Positions 49,872-58,612 are shown, counted from the first letter of the stretch. The stretch is 64,000 nt of DNA from Paenibacillus sp. FSL R7-0345 (GCF_038595055.1 NZ_CP152002.1:5798001-5862000), one strand, 5' to 3'. The notes: generated by a model not told the origin, from the letters alone. Program-made: numbers and translations.

Positions 49872-51065
49872 TTAGAAGAATCTCCCCTTCCTCAGCACCA
49901 GCGGAATGCCGCCGATGATGAACAGGTAACGCATGTCGACTACCTTTTTGAGCTGGGCTGCCGTCCAGCCCTTATATGTCTTGTCGCCTACTACTGCGAT
50001 CCCCTGGCCCTTGCCCAGTGAGGCTACAGTACCCTTGTTGCTAAAAGCAAACTTCTTCGGCTGCTGGCTACGGATCGCCGCCACCAGATTATGGGCACAG
50101 CACTCGCCCTGCTGCATGGCGATTTGTGCAGTCGGCGGGTACGGACGGCCCTCCGGATTAATCATCAGGGAACCGTCACCGATGATAAAGATATTCTCAT
50201 GTCCCGGCACACGCAGGTATTCGTCAACCTTCACCCGTCCGCGCATCGCTTCGAACCCTGCGGCTTCAATCAGCCGGTTGCCGCGGATCCCGCCGGTCCA
50301 GACGATGGTCGAGGCTTTGATCTCTTCACCGGTTGCGAGAATGACCCCGCCAGGCAGGCATTCCTTGATCGCTACGCCCATTTTGAAGGTAACGCCCTTC
50401 TTGGTCAGCACAGCCATCGCATGCTCAACCAGCTCAGGTGCGAAGCCCGGCAATGCCGTAGGCGCAGCCTCTATATTGTAGATATTCACCAGGCTTGGAT
50501 CAACGTCGTACTCTTTACAGAGCGCAGGAATGCGGTCAGCCAGCTCGGCTATAAATTCAATGCCGCTGAAGCCTGCTCCGCCCACCACAAAATTGATATG
50601 CTCCTGGGCATTGTTTTCATTTTTGTATTTGGCAAACTGATATTCAATATGCTCGCGGATCAGCCGCACAGAGTTAATGCTGCGGATGGTCAGCGCGTAT
50701 TTATCAAGTCCCGGGATGCCGAAGGTTTCCGGCTCTCCGCCGAGGGCAATGACAAGATAGTCATAAGAGAGGGTGCCGTCTTCAAGAATCACTTTCTTCT
50801 GTTGGGTACGGATTTCCTGCACGGAAGATTTCACGAGGTCGATCTTGAATTCGTCTATCAGCTTGGAAATAGATACGCGTGTATGTTCAATGCTGTCCGT
50901 TCCTGCAGCTGGCATATGCAGATGGGTAGTGAAATAATGATATTCATGGCGGTTCACCAGCGTGACATCAGCTTCGTTGTAATTCAAAGCTTTCTGCAGC
51001 CGCTGGGCGGTCAAAATACCTCCATATCCCGCGCCTAGGATGACAATTTTGGGAATACTGCTCAT
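49872..51065 (-). CDS. ndh: Type II NADH dehydrogenase (YumB-like)
   Basis: A 397-aa FAD-dependent oxidoreductase. The first dinucleotide motif is ILGAGYGGIL (~9-18), the second is VVGGAGFSGIEFIAEL (~160), and the FAD end motif is FIIGDGSLMI. NDH-2 passes electrons from NADH to menaquinone at the membrane without pumping protons. The YumB-type length and the nearby yumC and yuiB support the assignment. Own promoter at 51204-51232. Confidence 0.9.
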   Translation of the reverse strand: MSSIPKIVILGAGYGGILTAQRLQKALNYNEADVTLVNRHEYHYFTTHLHMPAAGTDSIEHTRVSISKLIDEFKIDLVKSSVQEIRTQQKKVILEDGTLSYDYLVIALGGEPETFGIPGLDKYALTIRSINSVRLIREHIEYQFAKYKNENNAQEHINFVVGGAGFSGIEFIAELADRIPALCKEYDVDPSLVNIYNIEAAPTALPGFAPELVEHAMAVLTKKGVTFKMGVAIKECLPGGVILATGEEIKASTIVWTGGIRGNRLIEAAGFEAMRGRVKVDEYLRVPGHENIFIIGDGSLMINPEGRPYPPTAQIAMQQGECCAHNLVAAIRSQQPKKFAFSNKGTVASLGKGQGIAVVGDKTYKGWTAAQLKKVVDMRYLFIIGGIPLVLRKGRFF

Positions 51066-51203
51066 GTTCCGGCTCCTTCCAACAGGTGAATCTGTCTATG
51101 TGTTATTTTTTGTAAAATATTTTAGTTTCTTTTGTGAATTTATACACTTAAATTCGGAAGAATTTCCAATAAAACTTAAAGGATTTCTAAAATAACCATA
51201 TCC

Positions 51204-51232
51204 ATTGTAAACCTTAGTATCGTTTTAATCAA
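51204..51232 (-). promoter_or_regulatory. Sigma-A promoter of ndh
   Basis: Minus strand TTGATT (51227-51232), a 17-nt spacer, TACAAT (51204-51209). Confidence 0.65.
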
Positions 51233-51249
51233 ATATAATCATACAAGAA

Positions 51250-51288
51250 GAAACGGATTCGCCGTCCATTAAAGGACGGTACCGTTTC
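51250..51288. other. Unexplained compound hairpin in a divergent region
   Basis: GAAACGG/CCGTTTC encloses CCGTCC-ATTAAA-GGACGG. It lies between the divergent ndh and yumC genes, where a terminator is not expected, and neither side has a good T-run. It could be a small-RNA end or a regulator site. Confidence 0.5.
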
Positions 51289-51377
51289 TCTAGAAATAGA
51301 AGGATAATTTATGATGGGCAACATATAAATTCTTATATTTCAAAAAAACGTCACATATTTCCGGCCATTTTAAGCCT

Positions 51378-51406
51378 TTGCAGGGTAGTCCTACAATGAT
51401 TATAAT
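51378..51406 (+). promoter_or_regulatory. Sigma-A promoter of yumC
   Basis: TTGCAG (51378-51383), a 17-nt spacer, perfect TATAAT (51401-51406). Confidence 0.75.
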
Positions 51407-51463
51407 GAGTAGGTACGCTAAGTATGGCATTTTGAAACTATCAACTCGGAGGTGTAATATTAC

Positions 51464-52465
51464 GTGACACTAGAGCAATCCGGCGTTCCTATGAGCGACC
51501 TGTTAATTATAGGCGGCGGTCCTGCCGGCATGTTTGCCGCCTTCTACGGCGGTATGCGCCAGGCGTCGGTAACCCTTATTGAAAGCATGCCCCAGCTGGG
51601 TGGGCAGCTCGCCGCTCTTTATCCTGAAAAATATATTTATGATGTGGCCGGTTTCCCGAAAATTACCGCACAGGAGCTGGTAGACAACCTGTCCCGGCAA
51701 ATGGACCTGTTCCAGTCCAATATCTGCCTTGAAGAAAAGGTTGTATCCGTCGAGAAGCGTGACGAACGCCATTTCGTAACCACAACTGACAAGGCGGAAT
51801 ACCACAGCAAGGCTGTTATCATTACCGCCGGTGTAGGCGCCTTTGAACCACGCCGTCTGGAGCTTCCGGAAGCAGCGCGGTTCGAGAAAGCCAACCTGCA
51901 TTATTTTGTAAGTGATCTGAATGCCTTCCAGGGTAAAAAAGTGCTGATCAGCGGCGGCGGCGACTCCGCGGTAGACTGGGCACTGATGCTTGAGCCGATC
52001 GCTGAGCAGGTTACGCTGATTCACCGCCGCGATAAGTTCCGCGCGCATGAGCACAGTGTAGAGAAGCTGATGGCTTCCAAGGTAAATGTGGTTACCCCAA
52101 CGGAAATCACCGAGCTGCACGGGGAAGAATTTATCACTAAGGTCACCTTGTCCCACATCAAAACCAAGGAGACACAGGAAATTGAAGTGGACAGTGTTAT
52201 TGTTAACTTCGGGTTTGTATCCTCGCTGGGACCGATTGCAGAGTGGGGCATTGAAATTGAGAGTAATTCCATTGTGGTAGACTCGCGCATGGAGACAAGC
52301 ATTCCCGGCATCTTTGCTGCCGGAGATATCACTACTTACCCGGGCAAGCTGAAGCTGATCGCAGTCGGATTTGGAGAAGCGCCTACGGCTGTCAACAACG
52401 CCAAAGTGTATCTCGATCCGGATGCCAAGCTCTCGCCCGGACACAGCAGTAACCTCAAGCTTTAG
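51464..52465 (+). CDS. yumC: Ferredoxin/flavodoxin-NADP+ reductase (YumC, thioredoxin-reductase-like), GTG start
   Basis: 333 aa. FAD motif IIGGGPAGMFAAF, NADPH motif ISGGGDSAVDWAL and end motif AAGDITTYPGK. There is no CxxC pair, which separates it from thioredoxin reductase and places it in the YumC/FNR2 group that reduces ferredoxin or flavodoxin. GGAGG lies 11 nt before the GTG; the ATG nine codons on has no site. In Bacillus YumC is essential and supplies electrons for Fe-S biogenesis and desaturases. Confidence 0.92.
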   Translation: MTLEQSGVPMSDLLIIGGGPAGMFAAFYGGMRQASVTLIESMPQLGGQLAALYPEKYIYDVAGFPKITAQELVDNLSRQMDLFQSNICLEEKVVSVEKRDERHFVTTTDKAEYHSKAVIITAGVGAFEPRRLELPEAARFEKANLHYFVSDLNAFQGKKVLISGGGDSAVDWALMLEPIAEQVTLIHRRDKFRAHEHSVEKLMASKVNVVTPTEITELHGEEFITKVTLSHIKTKETQEIEVDSVIVNFGFVSSLGPIAEWGIEIESNSIVVDSRMETSIPGIFAAGDITTYPGKLKLIAVGFGEAPTAVNNAKVYLDPDAKLSPGHSSNLKL

Positions 52466-52511
52466 CATATAACCGCAGCATACAGTCAACAAATTACATT
52501 AAACAAATAAA

Positions 52512-52562
52512 AGGGTATCCTTTCAGGTTGATTCCACTCCAACTTGAAAAGATACCCTATTT
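52512..52562 (+). terminator. Terminator of yumC
   Basis: AGGGTATC/GATACCCT with an inner TTTCAGGTT/AACTTGAAA helix, followed by ATTTTG. Confidence 0.8.
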
Positions 52563-52617
52563 TGTGCCGCTTGCGGTTAGACAGAGCAGCTGCTGCAGAA
52601 AGAAGATACGATAGGCA

Positions 52618-52770
52618 TTAGTGTAAAACCGCAGGTACTGGAGAGTGTAAGTTCCGTTTGCGAATCTCAGCGAGCAACAGAGCGATGAAATCATGCTCCA
52701 AATGAAGCTCTATCGCTCTTTGGTACGAGTCGAGCAGCATCTCATCCGACAATTCAACCACAACGTTCAC
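52618..52770 (-). CDS. sda: Sporulation inhibitor Sda, GTG start
   Basis: A 50-aa protein. The sequence LSDEMLLDSYQRAIEL followed by DFIALLLAEIRKR is the helical hairpin of Sda, which binds sporulation kinases such as KinA and blocks phosphorelay when replication is disturbed. The start is one of two in-frame GTG codons (52770 or 52761); AAGGA/AGGTAGG sites serve either. A sigma-A promoter and a cluster of DnaA boxes lie directly upstream, matching the known DnaA control of sda in Bacillus. Confidence 0.9.
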   Translation of the reverse strand: MNVVVELSDEMLLDSYQRAIELHLEHDFIALLLAEIRKRNLHSPVPAVLH

Positions 52771-52799
52771 CTACCTTTCCTTTGTTTGGATCTGAATCT

Positions 52800-52828
52800 A
52801 TCATAGCAAACTATCATTAATCGAACAA
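52800..52828 (-). promoter_or_regulatory. Sigma-A promoter of sda
   Basis: Minus strand TTGTTC (52823-52828), a 17-nt spacer, TATGAT (52800-52805). Confidence 0.7.
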
Positions 52829-52837
52829 GCGTTCTTA

Positions 52838-52950
52838 ATATCCACAAGTCACTGTGGAAATCCTGTGCATAATTTGTTAGTAAGGATAATAAATCCATTT
52901 CCTTCACGGTGGAATATGGGGATAATAGTTATGCACAGGGGATTTCCACA
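52838..52950. promoter_or_regulatory. Cluster of DnaA boxes upstream of sda
   Basis: Within 113 bp: ATATCCACA (52838-52846), ATTTCCACA on minus (52853-52861), TTATGCACA on minus (52864-52872), TTATCCCCA on minus (52917-52925, one mismatch), TTATGCACA (52929-52937) and ATTTCCACA (52942-52950). Two are exact matches to TTWTNCACA, the others differ by one base. The cluster begins 10 bp upstream of the sda -35 box. Confidence 0.85.
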
Positions 52951-53086
52951 GAATCAGCTTTAAAAAAAATCCCAGAACGTTCACAAAAAATAACAATTTA
53001 TACCTCATATTACCTCGGAAATAACATAACTAAACGCAATTTTAGCCTAATGTTATTATTATCGTCAATTACAAAAAAATGATTAA

Positions 53087-53749
53087 TCACTTCGGTCTTG
53101 TATTCACTTCCAGAATCCAGATTTTTCCCCGGTGATCCACCGCGTAATCAAACCCCAGCTCACCGATCCCCGGAAAATGTCTTTCCATAAGTTCGATGCA
53201 GACATGCGTCAGCCGGCGCATTTCCGCTTTTTTGGCCGACGCACTGATTCTCGGAAGAGAACGGCGCAGGCCATGCCGGCAGGTCATCATTGTTCCGCCT
53301 TTACACAGATTCGTGACGAACAGCCCCGGACGCGCCAGTCTTCCCACCATTGAACGGAATTCCCAGTGATCGCCATTCTTCACAACCTTCACCCGGTAGT
53401 CAATCGGACGTCCGGCAATCCGGGCAAGCGAAATCCCCTGCTGGATCATATAACGCCGTCTCAGCTTTACCCTGTCAAGCGCATGCTTCATTGAACCAAA
53501 ATCACGGTATACCCGGGTGCTGTGGTTGTAAGTAAACCCGTAGCCCCGGCCGTCCCGGAACACCTTGATCACGCCATGGCCCCCGCCGCCCACAATCGGC
53601 TTAATCACAACATTTCCATATCTGCCCAGCATAGCAGACAGTCCGGCAGCGTCATATCCCTTCGTTCTCGGAATGTAACCGGCAACCCGTGAATCGCTGA
53701 GCAGCGCCTCGGTTTTCAGCCATTTGCTGGCCAGTTGTCTTCCCGCCAT
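53087..53749 (-). CDS. YheC/YheD-family ATP-grasp protein (spore coat-associated)
   Basis: A 220-aa single-domain member. VVIKPIVGGGGHGVIKV is the ATP-grasp phosphate-binding region, and the C-terminus ELGFDYAVDHRGKIWILEVNTRPK carries the Asp/Glu/Asn metal ligands. YheC and YheD of Bacillus are spore-associated proteins of unknown reaction; family members are often longer (~350-450 aa), so this is a short form. AAAGGAG lies 8 nt before the ATG. Confidence 0.82.
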   Translation of the reverse strand: MAGRQLASKWLKTEALLSDSRVAGYIPRTKGYDAAGLSAMLGRYGNVVIKPIVGGGGHGVIKVFRDGRGYGFTYNHSTRVYRDFGSMKHALDRVKLRRRYMIQQGISLARIAGRPIDYRVKVVKNGDHWEFRSMVGRLARPGLFVTNLCKGGTMMTCRHGLRRSLPRISASAKKAEMRRLTHVCIELMERHFPGIGELGFDYAVDHRGKIWILEVNTRPK

Positions 53750-53858
53750 GTTTCCCTCTCCTTTCGCAATCCCAGCCTACCCTATAGATTACTCAGAAGA
53801 GGAGCTGCCCTCCTGTATGATTGTCCGTGTAAAGCCTGCTCACAGCAAAAAAGGGCAT

Positions 53859-54104
53859 ATGGCTGCAGGCCTTATGTCCATGGGATTAGGAAGAGCAAGA
53901 CGCACCGGATTCTGGACGTTTGCACTGATTAACACTTTAATCGGATTTGTCCTCTCTTTTGCAGAGATCGTATTTGAAACAGCCCCTATTATCAGCACGG
54001 TTTACTACTGGTTTATACTGATCCCCTCTTGGGCTGTTCTGGTCCGACGTCTGCATGATAGCGGGAGAACAGGGTGGTGGATTCTCACAGGTATAAGAAG
54101 CTGA
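53859..54104 (+). pseudogene. Truncated DUF805-like membrane protein
   Basis: LGRARRTGFWTFALINTLIGF and VLVRRLHDSGRTGWWIL are the signature ends of DUF805 proteins (RSRRSEFW... and RRLHDTGRSGWW...). The reading frame stops right after the second motif (GIRS, stop), where family members have one or two more helices, and the N-terminal leader is atypical. It is probably a remnant. Ribosome binding is doubtful. Confidence 0.5.
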
Positions 54105-54185
54105 ACTCCCTTCTCATCCGGCTGCCTTTCTCACTGGAAATCCTTTAAAATTCATAGTATATTACCAGTGAGAGGGGGCTTTCCA

Positions 54186-54395
54186 ATGGCTCAATTATTC
54201 GAGGTATTGTACTGGTTTGCAATGATCGGCATGTCTGTCGTTCTGGCAGGTACTACTATTCTTGTCTGTGCACTCGGCTTCAGGTTTATCCGCGACCGCC
54301 GCCGCATTCTGGGGGCAAGCTGCATTGCTTTTTCTCTCGCTACTGCCGCCCTGATCGTATTTATGATCAACTTCAAGTTCATTATCCCCGCTTGA
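54186..54395 (+). CDS. Small two-helix membrane protein, unrecognised
   Basis: 69 aa: helix 1 ~5-32, a basic loop FIRDRRRI, helix 2 ~45-65. GAGGGGG lies 7 nt upstream of the ATG. No family was recognised; a membrane location is clear from the sequence. Confidence 0.6.
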   Translation: MAQLFEVLYWFAMIGMSVVLAGTTILVCALGFRFIRDRRRILGASCIAFSLATAALIVFMINFKFIIPA

Positions 54396-54579
54396 TCCGC
54401 TGCAATTCTTGAATACTATATAGTCTATGAAAAAGCCGGCGGACGGCTTGTGCAGATAGACTGGCAGATCCGCTCAAAAACTTTTTTCTACTATTAATAA
54501 TGTAGTTTCTGTAATCATCTGAAAGACTCCCGCTCCATTTCGGTAATGGTGTCAGCCATTCGGCCACTCTTGCTCTACA

Positions 54580-54762
54580 AACGGACCCAGATGCTCTTAT
54601 TTCCGCCAAAATAGCTATTTTCTCAGGCTAACGGACACCAGTGCCTTTATTTACATAGAATATGCCCCTGCCAGCAGCCTTTTGCAGCAATAAGAGCAAT
54701 ACGGTCCGTTAGCTTGCTGAAGTGTACCCTGTACAGATAATAAGGTCGCCTCGGTCCGTTAG
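54580..54762. repeat. Four diverged intergenic repeats in head-to-head arrangement
   Basis: Two forward copies (AACGGAC...CTCTTATTT at 54580 and AACGGACACC...CTTTATTT at 54630) face two inverted copies (AATAAGAGC...GTCCGTTAG ending 54712 and AATAAGG...GTCCGTTAG ending 54762). The set forms a loose palindrome of about 180 bp. Confidence 0.7.
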
Positions 54763-54933
54763 AATCTACAAACAGCTCTTTGCCGCACACCGAAGGCGCA
54801 GCCCACACCATAGCCCGTTTACACCTCAAAACAATCTCATTACCCGGCTCAGGGAACACAATTGTTCATCAATATCAACAATCCGTTCATCATAGTGCTC
54901 CGTGGGCCGTTCATAGGGTAATCTTTTCATACA

Positions 54934-54980
54934 ATAAAAAACCTCCCGAAAGTGTATTCTGCATACACATCCAAGAGGTT
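54934..54980 (-). terminator. Terminator of erpA
   Basis: Minus strand AACCTC/GAGGTT stem with an inner GTGTAT/ATACAC helix, followed by TTTTTTATT. Confidence 0.75.
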
Positions 54981-55030
54981 CAGGTTTTAGATTATTGTGT
55001 GTTAAAGTTCCTTGACTTCTTAAACCTTGC

Positions 55031-55390
55031 TTAGCAAGGCTCAGCCGCCGGATTCCCCGCTTCTTCCTTCGTACGGAACGACGACCCGCATCCGCAGGTA
55101 ACTGTGGCATTCGGATTATGAATGGTGAACCCGCCCGTCATGCCGGATTCCTCGAAGTCGATCTCCAGGCCGTTCAGGTAACGGATATCGTCCTTGCTGA
55201 CTACAACCTTGAGTCCCTCAACATCCATGTAAACATCCTGCTCAGTCTCATTGTCATCAAAGCCCATCGCGTATGAGAACCCGCTGCAGCCGCCCGCTGT
55301 TACACCAAGACGGAGAAACATATTCGGCACTTCCTGTTCTGCCAGCATTACCTTCAGCTGTCCTGCAGCTGTTTCACTGATTGTAATCAT
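55031..55390 (-). CDS. erpA: A-type iron-sulfur cluster carrier (ErpA/HesB/IscA family)
   Basis: 119 aa. The three conserved cysteines are present: Cys35 in GGCSGF and Cys99/Cys101 in CGCG. It accepts Fe-S clusters and delivers them to apoproteins such as SdhB. AGGAGG lies 7 nt upstream. With nfu and yumC nearby, this stretch is rich in Fe-S assembly functions. Confidence 0.88.
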   Translation of the reverse strand: MITISETAAGQLKVMLAEQEVPNMFLRLGVTAGGCSGFSYAMGFDDNETEQDVYMDVEGLKVVVSKDDIRYLNGLEIDFEESGMTGGFTIHNPNATVTCGCGSSFRTKEEAGNPAAEPC

Positions 55391-55517
55391 GGTCTAGCCT
55401 CCTAAAAAGTTATATGATGTCACAAGCCTTCCGGCTAAAAGTTATACTCTATATAAAATTCAGTATACTCCACTCCGCCCTTTCGCTCAAGTCATAACTA
55501 TCCTGCTGCCGCAGCGG

Positions 55518-55546
55518 TTGCTCACCTTTGGAGAGAGGTTTATAAT
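55518..55546 (+). promoter_or_regulatory. Sigma-A promoter of mqnE
   Basis: TTGCTC (55518-55523), a 17-nt spacer, perfect TATAAT (55541-55546); about 110 nt of leader. Confidence 0.65.
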
Positions 55547-55658
55547 AGGTTAAGCGATGAATTGCAAAATTCGGAAATTTGTCACGGAGGCTGATTGCCT
55601 CTTTATTTATGTTCATGAACCGCCGGTTCAGGAAGTCTAACCTTCAGGAGGAATTTAT

Positions 55659-56765
55659 ATGTCTACCCTTATAACCCCAAACACTGATGCCAAAATGGCA
55701 CATATTATTGAGAAGGTTCGCGGCGGAGAACGGTTAAATCTGGAAGATGGCGTTTATTTATATGAAAGCGATGATTTGCTAACAATCGGCCAGCTCGCTA
55801 ATGAGGTTAATCTGCGCAAAAATGGGAAAAGGGTTTATTTTATCGAAAATATGAGCCTGTATTTCACCAATGTCTGCGAATCGCGCTGCGCTTTCTGCAA
55901 TTTCCGCAAAGACGACGGCGAAGAAGGGGCCTACACCCTGTCCGGTCCGGAAATGGTGCAATATGTCGAACAGCATATCCACCCGGGCGTCCGCGAATTC
56001 CACATTGTCGGCGGCCATAATGATAAGGTGCCCTTCCAGTATTACGTTGATTCACTTAAAGCGTTGAACGAGCGCTTCCCTGAGGTGACCCTCAAGGCCT
56101 ATACGGCAGCAGAGATCGATTTCTTCACCCGCATCAGCGGACTCAGTATCCGCGAGGTACTGGAAGCCCTGCGCGGGGCAGGACTGAAGTCGCTGACCGG
56201 CGGCGGGGCAGAAATCCTGTCCGATCAGTACCGCAAAAAAATGCGGGTCGATAAAGCCAACGTTGAGGAATATCTGGAAGTTCACCGTACCGCTCATAAA
56301 ATGGGCATGAGAACACACACTACGATGCTATACGGCTCGATTGAATCGCGCGAGGACCGGATCCGCCATATGCTGCAGATCCGCGAGCTGCAGGATGAAA
56401 CGAACGGCTTCATGGTGTTCATTCCGCTGTCTATGCAGCCGAAGAACCGCAATGCCGGCATCATGCGCCGCAACTCTGCTTATGAGGACCTCAAAACAAT
56501 TGCAGTCAGCCGGCTGATGCTCGACAACTTTGACCACATTAAAGCTTACTTCATTAATATTGGTGTACAGCTGACCCAGGTTGCCATGAGCTTCGGTGCA
56601 TCCGATGTGCATGGCACAATCCTGAAGGAGCGGATCAGTCACGCCGCAGGAGCATTGACGCCGGAAGGGCTGACCCGTGAAGAGCTGATCTGGCTTGTTA
56701 AAGGTGCGGGCCGCATTCCGGTTGAACGGGATACCTTCTACAACGAAATCAAAGTATACGAATAG
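55659..56765 (+). CDS. mqnE: Aminofutalosine synthase MqnE (radical SAM)
   Basis: 368 aa. The CxxxCxxC motif CESRCAFC (Cys73, 77, 80) binds the [4Fe-4S] cluster that cleaves SAM. Further family marks are FHIVGGHNDK, TGGGAEILSD and HTTMLYGSIESREDR. MqnE adds the adenosyl radical to the enol-pyruvate product of MqnA in the futalosine route to menaquinone. MqnC is related, but the N-terminal EKVRGGERLNLEDGVYLYE start favours MqnE. AGGAGG lies 7 nt upstream. Confidence 0.88.
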   Translation: MSTLITPNTDAKMAHIIEKVRGGERLNLEDGVYLYESDDLLTIGQLANEVNLRKNGKRVYFIENMSLYFTNVCESRCAFCNFRKDDGEEGAYTLSGPEMVQYVEQHIHPGVREFHIVGGHNDKVPFQYYVDSLKALNERFPEVTLKAYTAAEIDFFTRISGLSIREVLEALRGAGLKSLTGGGAEILSDQYRKKMRVDKANVEEYLEVHRTAHKMGMRTHTTMLYGSIESREDRIRHMLQIRELQDETNGFMVFIPLSMQPKNRNAGIMRRNSAYEDLKTIAVSRLMLDNFDHIKAYFINIGVQLTQVAMSFGASDVHGTILKERISHAAGALTPEGLTREELIWLVKGAGRIPVERDTFYNEIKVYE

Positions 56766-56841
56766 AACTATAGAATGGTACTGCTGTACCTGTTGCAATG
56801 CCATACTATTTACAGCCATATGTGAAAGGAAGACTGGTCCC

Positions 56842-57903
56842 ATGAGAACACTACTTGTCCTTGGCGGCGGCTACGGCGGCCTTGCCCTGATCCAGGAATT
56901 GCTCAACCACCATCTGCCCCACGATGTGGAGATTGTTTTAATTGACCGGATGCCTTATCAAGGAATCAAGACCGAATATTATGCGCTTGCCGCAGGTACG
57001 GTGAACGACTATCATCTGCGTATCCAATTCCCTGTTCATCCGCGCCTGACTGTACGGTACGGGGAGGTCGGCTCCATTGATCTGGACAGCCGGATCGTCT
57101 TTCTGGAATCGGGGGAGCCGGTTTCCTATGATATTCTGGCCATTGCCCTCGGGTGCACGGATAATTATCACGGTATCGAGGGAGCAGAGCAGTATACATG
57201 CAGCATCCAGAGCTTCTCCGCCACCCGTGAAACCTACCGCCGCCTTAATGATATTAAGCCTTACGGATCGGTCAATATTGTAGGCGGGGGACTGAGCGGA
57301 GTAGAAATAGCTGCGGAGCTGCGAGAAAGCCGGCCTGATCTGAATATTAGCATTCTGGACCGCGGAGAGCGGGTCCTGTCCGCTTTTCCGGCCAAGCTGT
57401 CCCGGTATGTGGAGGAATGGTTCAGCGAGCACCAGGTTCAGACGCTGGGGCATATCTCTGTGTCCCACGTCGAAAAGGATGCCGTTTTTAACGGCACCCA
57501 GGCGATTGCTGCGGATGTAACGGTATGGACCGCTGGCATTCAGCCGGTCAAGGTTGTCCAGCAGCTGGAGCTGCCCAAGGACCGGGGCGGGCGGCTGATT
57601 GTCGGTCCGCATTCCAATCTGGCTGATTATCCGGAAGTGTACGTGATCGGTGACTGTGCCAGTCTGCCTTTCGCGCCCAGCGCACAGGCTGCGGGCGCAC
57701 AGGGGGAACAGATAGCGTACATCCTCCGTTCGCTCTGGCGGGATGAGACACCCAAGCTCCATGCCATTAAGCTCAAGGGAACTCTGGGTTCGCTCGGCAA
57801 GAATGCCGGGTTCGGCCTGATGGGACGCCGCTCCGTGATGGGACGGGTTCCCCGCCTGCTCAAGAGCGGCGTGCTCTGGATGTCCAAGCGGCACCTCGGC
57901 TGA
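56842..57903 (+). CDS. yutJ: NADH dehydrogenase-like FAD oxidoreductase (YutJ)
   Basis: A 353-aa protein related to NDH-2. FAD motif LVLGGGYGGLALI, second nucleotide motif NIVGGGLSGVEIAAEL, and end motif YVIGDCASLP. It is shorter than Ndh at its C-terminus, so the amphipathic membrane anchor may be lacking. AAAGGAAG lies 9 nt before ATG 56842. In Bacillus yutJ neighbours yuzB and yutI, as here. Its electron acceptor is unknown. Confidence 0.83.
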   Translation: MRTLLVLGGGYGGLALIQELLNHHLPHDVEIVLIDRMPYQGIKTEYYALAAGTVNDYHLRIQFPVHPRLTVRYGEVGSIDLDSRIVFLESGEPVSYDILAIALGCTDNYHGIEGAEQYTCSIQSFSATRETYRRLNDIKPYGSVNIVGGGLSGVEIAAELRESRPDLNISILDRGERVLSAFPAKLSRYVEEWFSEHQVQTLGHISVSHVEKDAVFNGTQAIAADVTVWTAGIQPVKVVQQLELPKDRGGRLIVGPHSNLADYPEVYVIGDCASLPFAPSAQAAGAQGEQIAYILRSLWRDETPKLHAIKLKGTLGSLGKNAGFGLMGRRSVMGRVPRLLKSGVLWMSKRHLG

Positions 57904-57923
57904 TCTGCCGCCATGCTTCCGGC

Positions 57924-58178
57924 TTAATCAATTTCGAGGCTGTCCCATGCTTCCTGTTCCTTGATGGCGTCCTCAATGGCCTGCTCCAGTTCCTCCGGGG
58001 AATCAGCTTCAACGATCTCGCCGTCAACCATGGCGAAGGGTCTTAAATAGCATTCCCCGCAGTTATTCAGACAGCCATATTCTACAACGTCGTATTCGGG
58101 ATTCTGTTCCAGCTTGTTCATAAGCGGTCCTGTCCCGTGCCCGATATTACTGGCACAAAATTCAATAATTGGCCTCAT
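57924..58178 (-). CDS. yuzB: YuzB-family protein (DUF1450)
   Basis: 84 aa with CASNIG near the start and CLNNCGECYLRPFAMV in the middle: cysteines spaced as in thioredoxin-like [2Fe-2S] ferredoxins. It converges with yutJ and diverges from nfu. Function unknown, but the cysteines and neighbourhood suggest a redox or Fe-S role. Confidence 0.85.
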   Translation of the reverse strand: MRPIIEFCASNIGHGTGPLMNKLEQNPEYDVVEYGCLNNCGECYLRPFAMVDGEIVEADSPEELEQAIEDAIKEQEAWDSLEID

Positions 58179-58260
58179 GTTGTTCTCCTTATTCTGTGCT
58201 AACCATTTTATTTTTTAACTTTTTGTACTATAATAAGTTTACGAAAGGAGTGATTGAGAA

Positions 58261-58509
58261 ATGAGTGAGAATGCACAAAGCACCACCATGTATGATGAGG
58301 TTCTGGAAGTACTCGATAAACTTCGTCCGTTCCTGCAGCGCGATGGCGGCGACGTGGAATTGATCGACGTTGAAGACGGCATCGTCAAGCTGAAGCTTAT
58401 GGGTGCCTGCGGCAGCTGCCCGAGCTCCACGATCACGCTGAAAGCCGGGATCGAACGCGCCCTGATTGAAGAAGTAGAAGGCGTGGAAGAAGTTATGCAA
58501 GTATTCTAA
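58261..58509 (+). CDS. nfu: NifU-like Fe-S scaffold protein (Nfu/YutI)
   Basis: An 82-aa stand-alone NifU C-terminal domain. LRPFLQRDGGDVELIDV leads to the cluster-binding CGSC (Cys50, Cys53). It carries [4Fe-4S] clusters to client proteins. GAAAGGAG lies upstream of the ATG. It has a hairpin terminator. Confidence 0.92.
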   Translation: MSENAQSTTMYDEVLEVLDKLRPFLQRDGGDVELIDVEDGIVKLKLMGACGSCPSSTITLKAGIERALIEEVEGVEEVMQVF

Positions 58510-58522
58510 TCCCGTTCTATAC

Positions 58523-58559
58523 AATCCCGCTTTCCTGAATCAGGGGAGCGGGATTTTTT
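58523..58559 (+). terminator. Terminator of nfu
   Basis: AATCCCGCT/AGCGGGATT 9-bp stem with an inner CCTGA/TCAGG, followed by T6. Confidence 0.9.
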
Positions 58560-58612
58560 CTATTATAGAGGATTTCATCCGGTGCCACAACCCGGGGTCT
58601 GCCGGTCAAGCA

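Larger units (their letters stand above)
54396..55030. other. 635-bp non-coding region
   Basis: Holds an inverted set of diverged repeats (54580-54762) and the erpA terminator (54934-54980). No gene with a ribosome binding site was found. Confidence 0.6.

Noticed and set aside
51503..52492. 329-codon minus-strand frame opposite yumC
   Set aside because: Antisense shadow of a clearly identified oxidoreductase; no ribosome binding site or family features.
52838..52950. Replication origin based on the DnaA-box cluster
   Set aside because: No dnaA/dnaN genes and no clear AT-rich unwinding element with DnaA-trio pattern; adjacency to sda explains the boxes.
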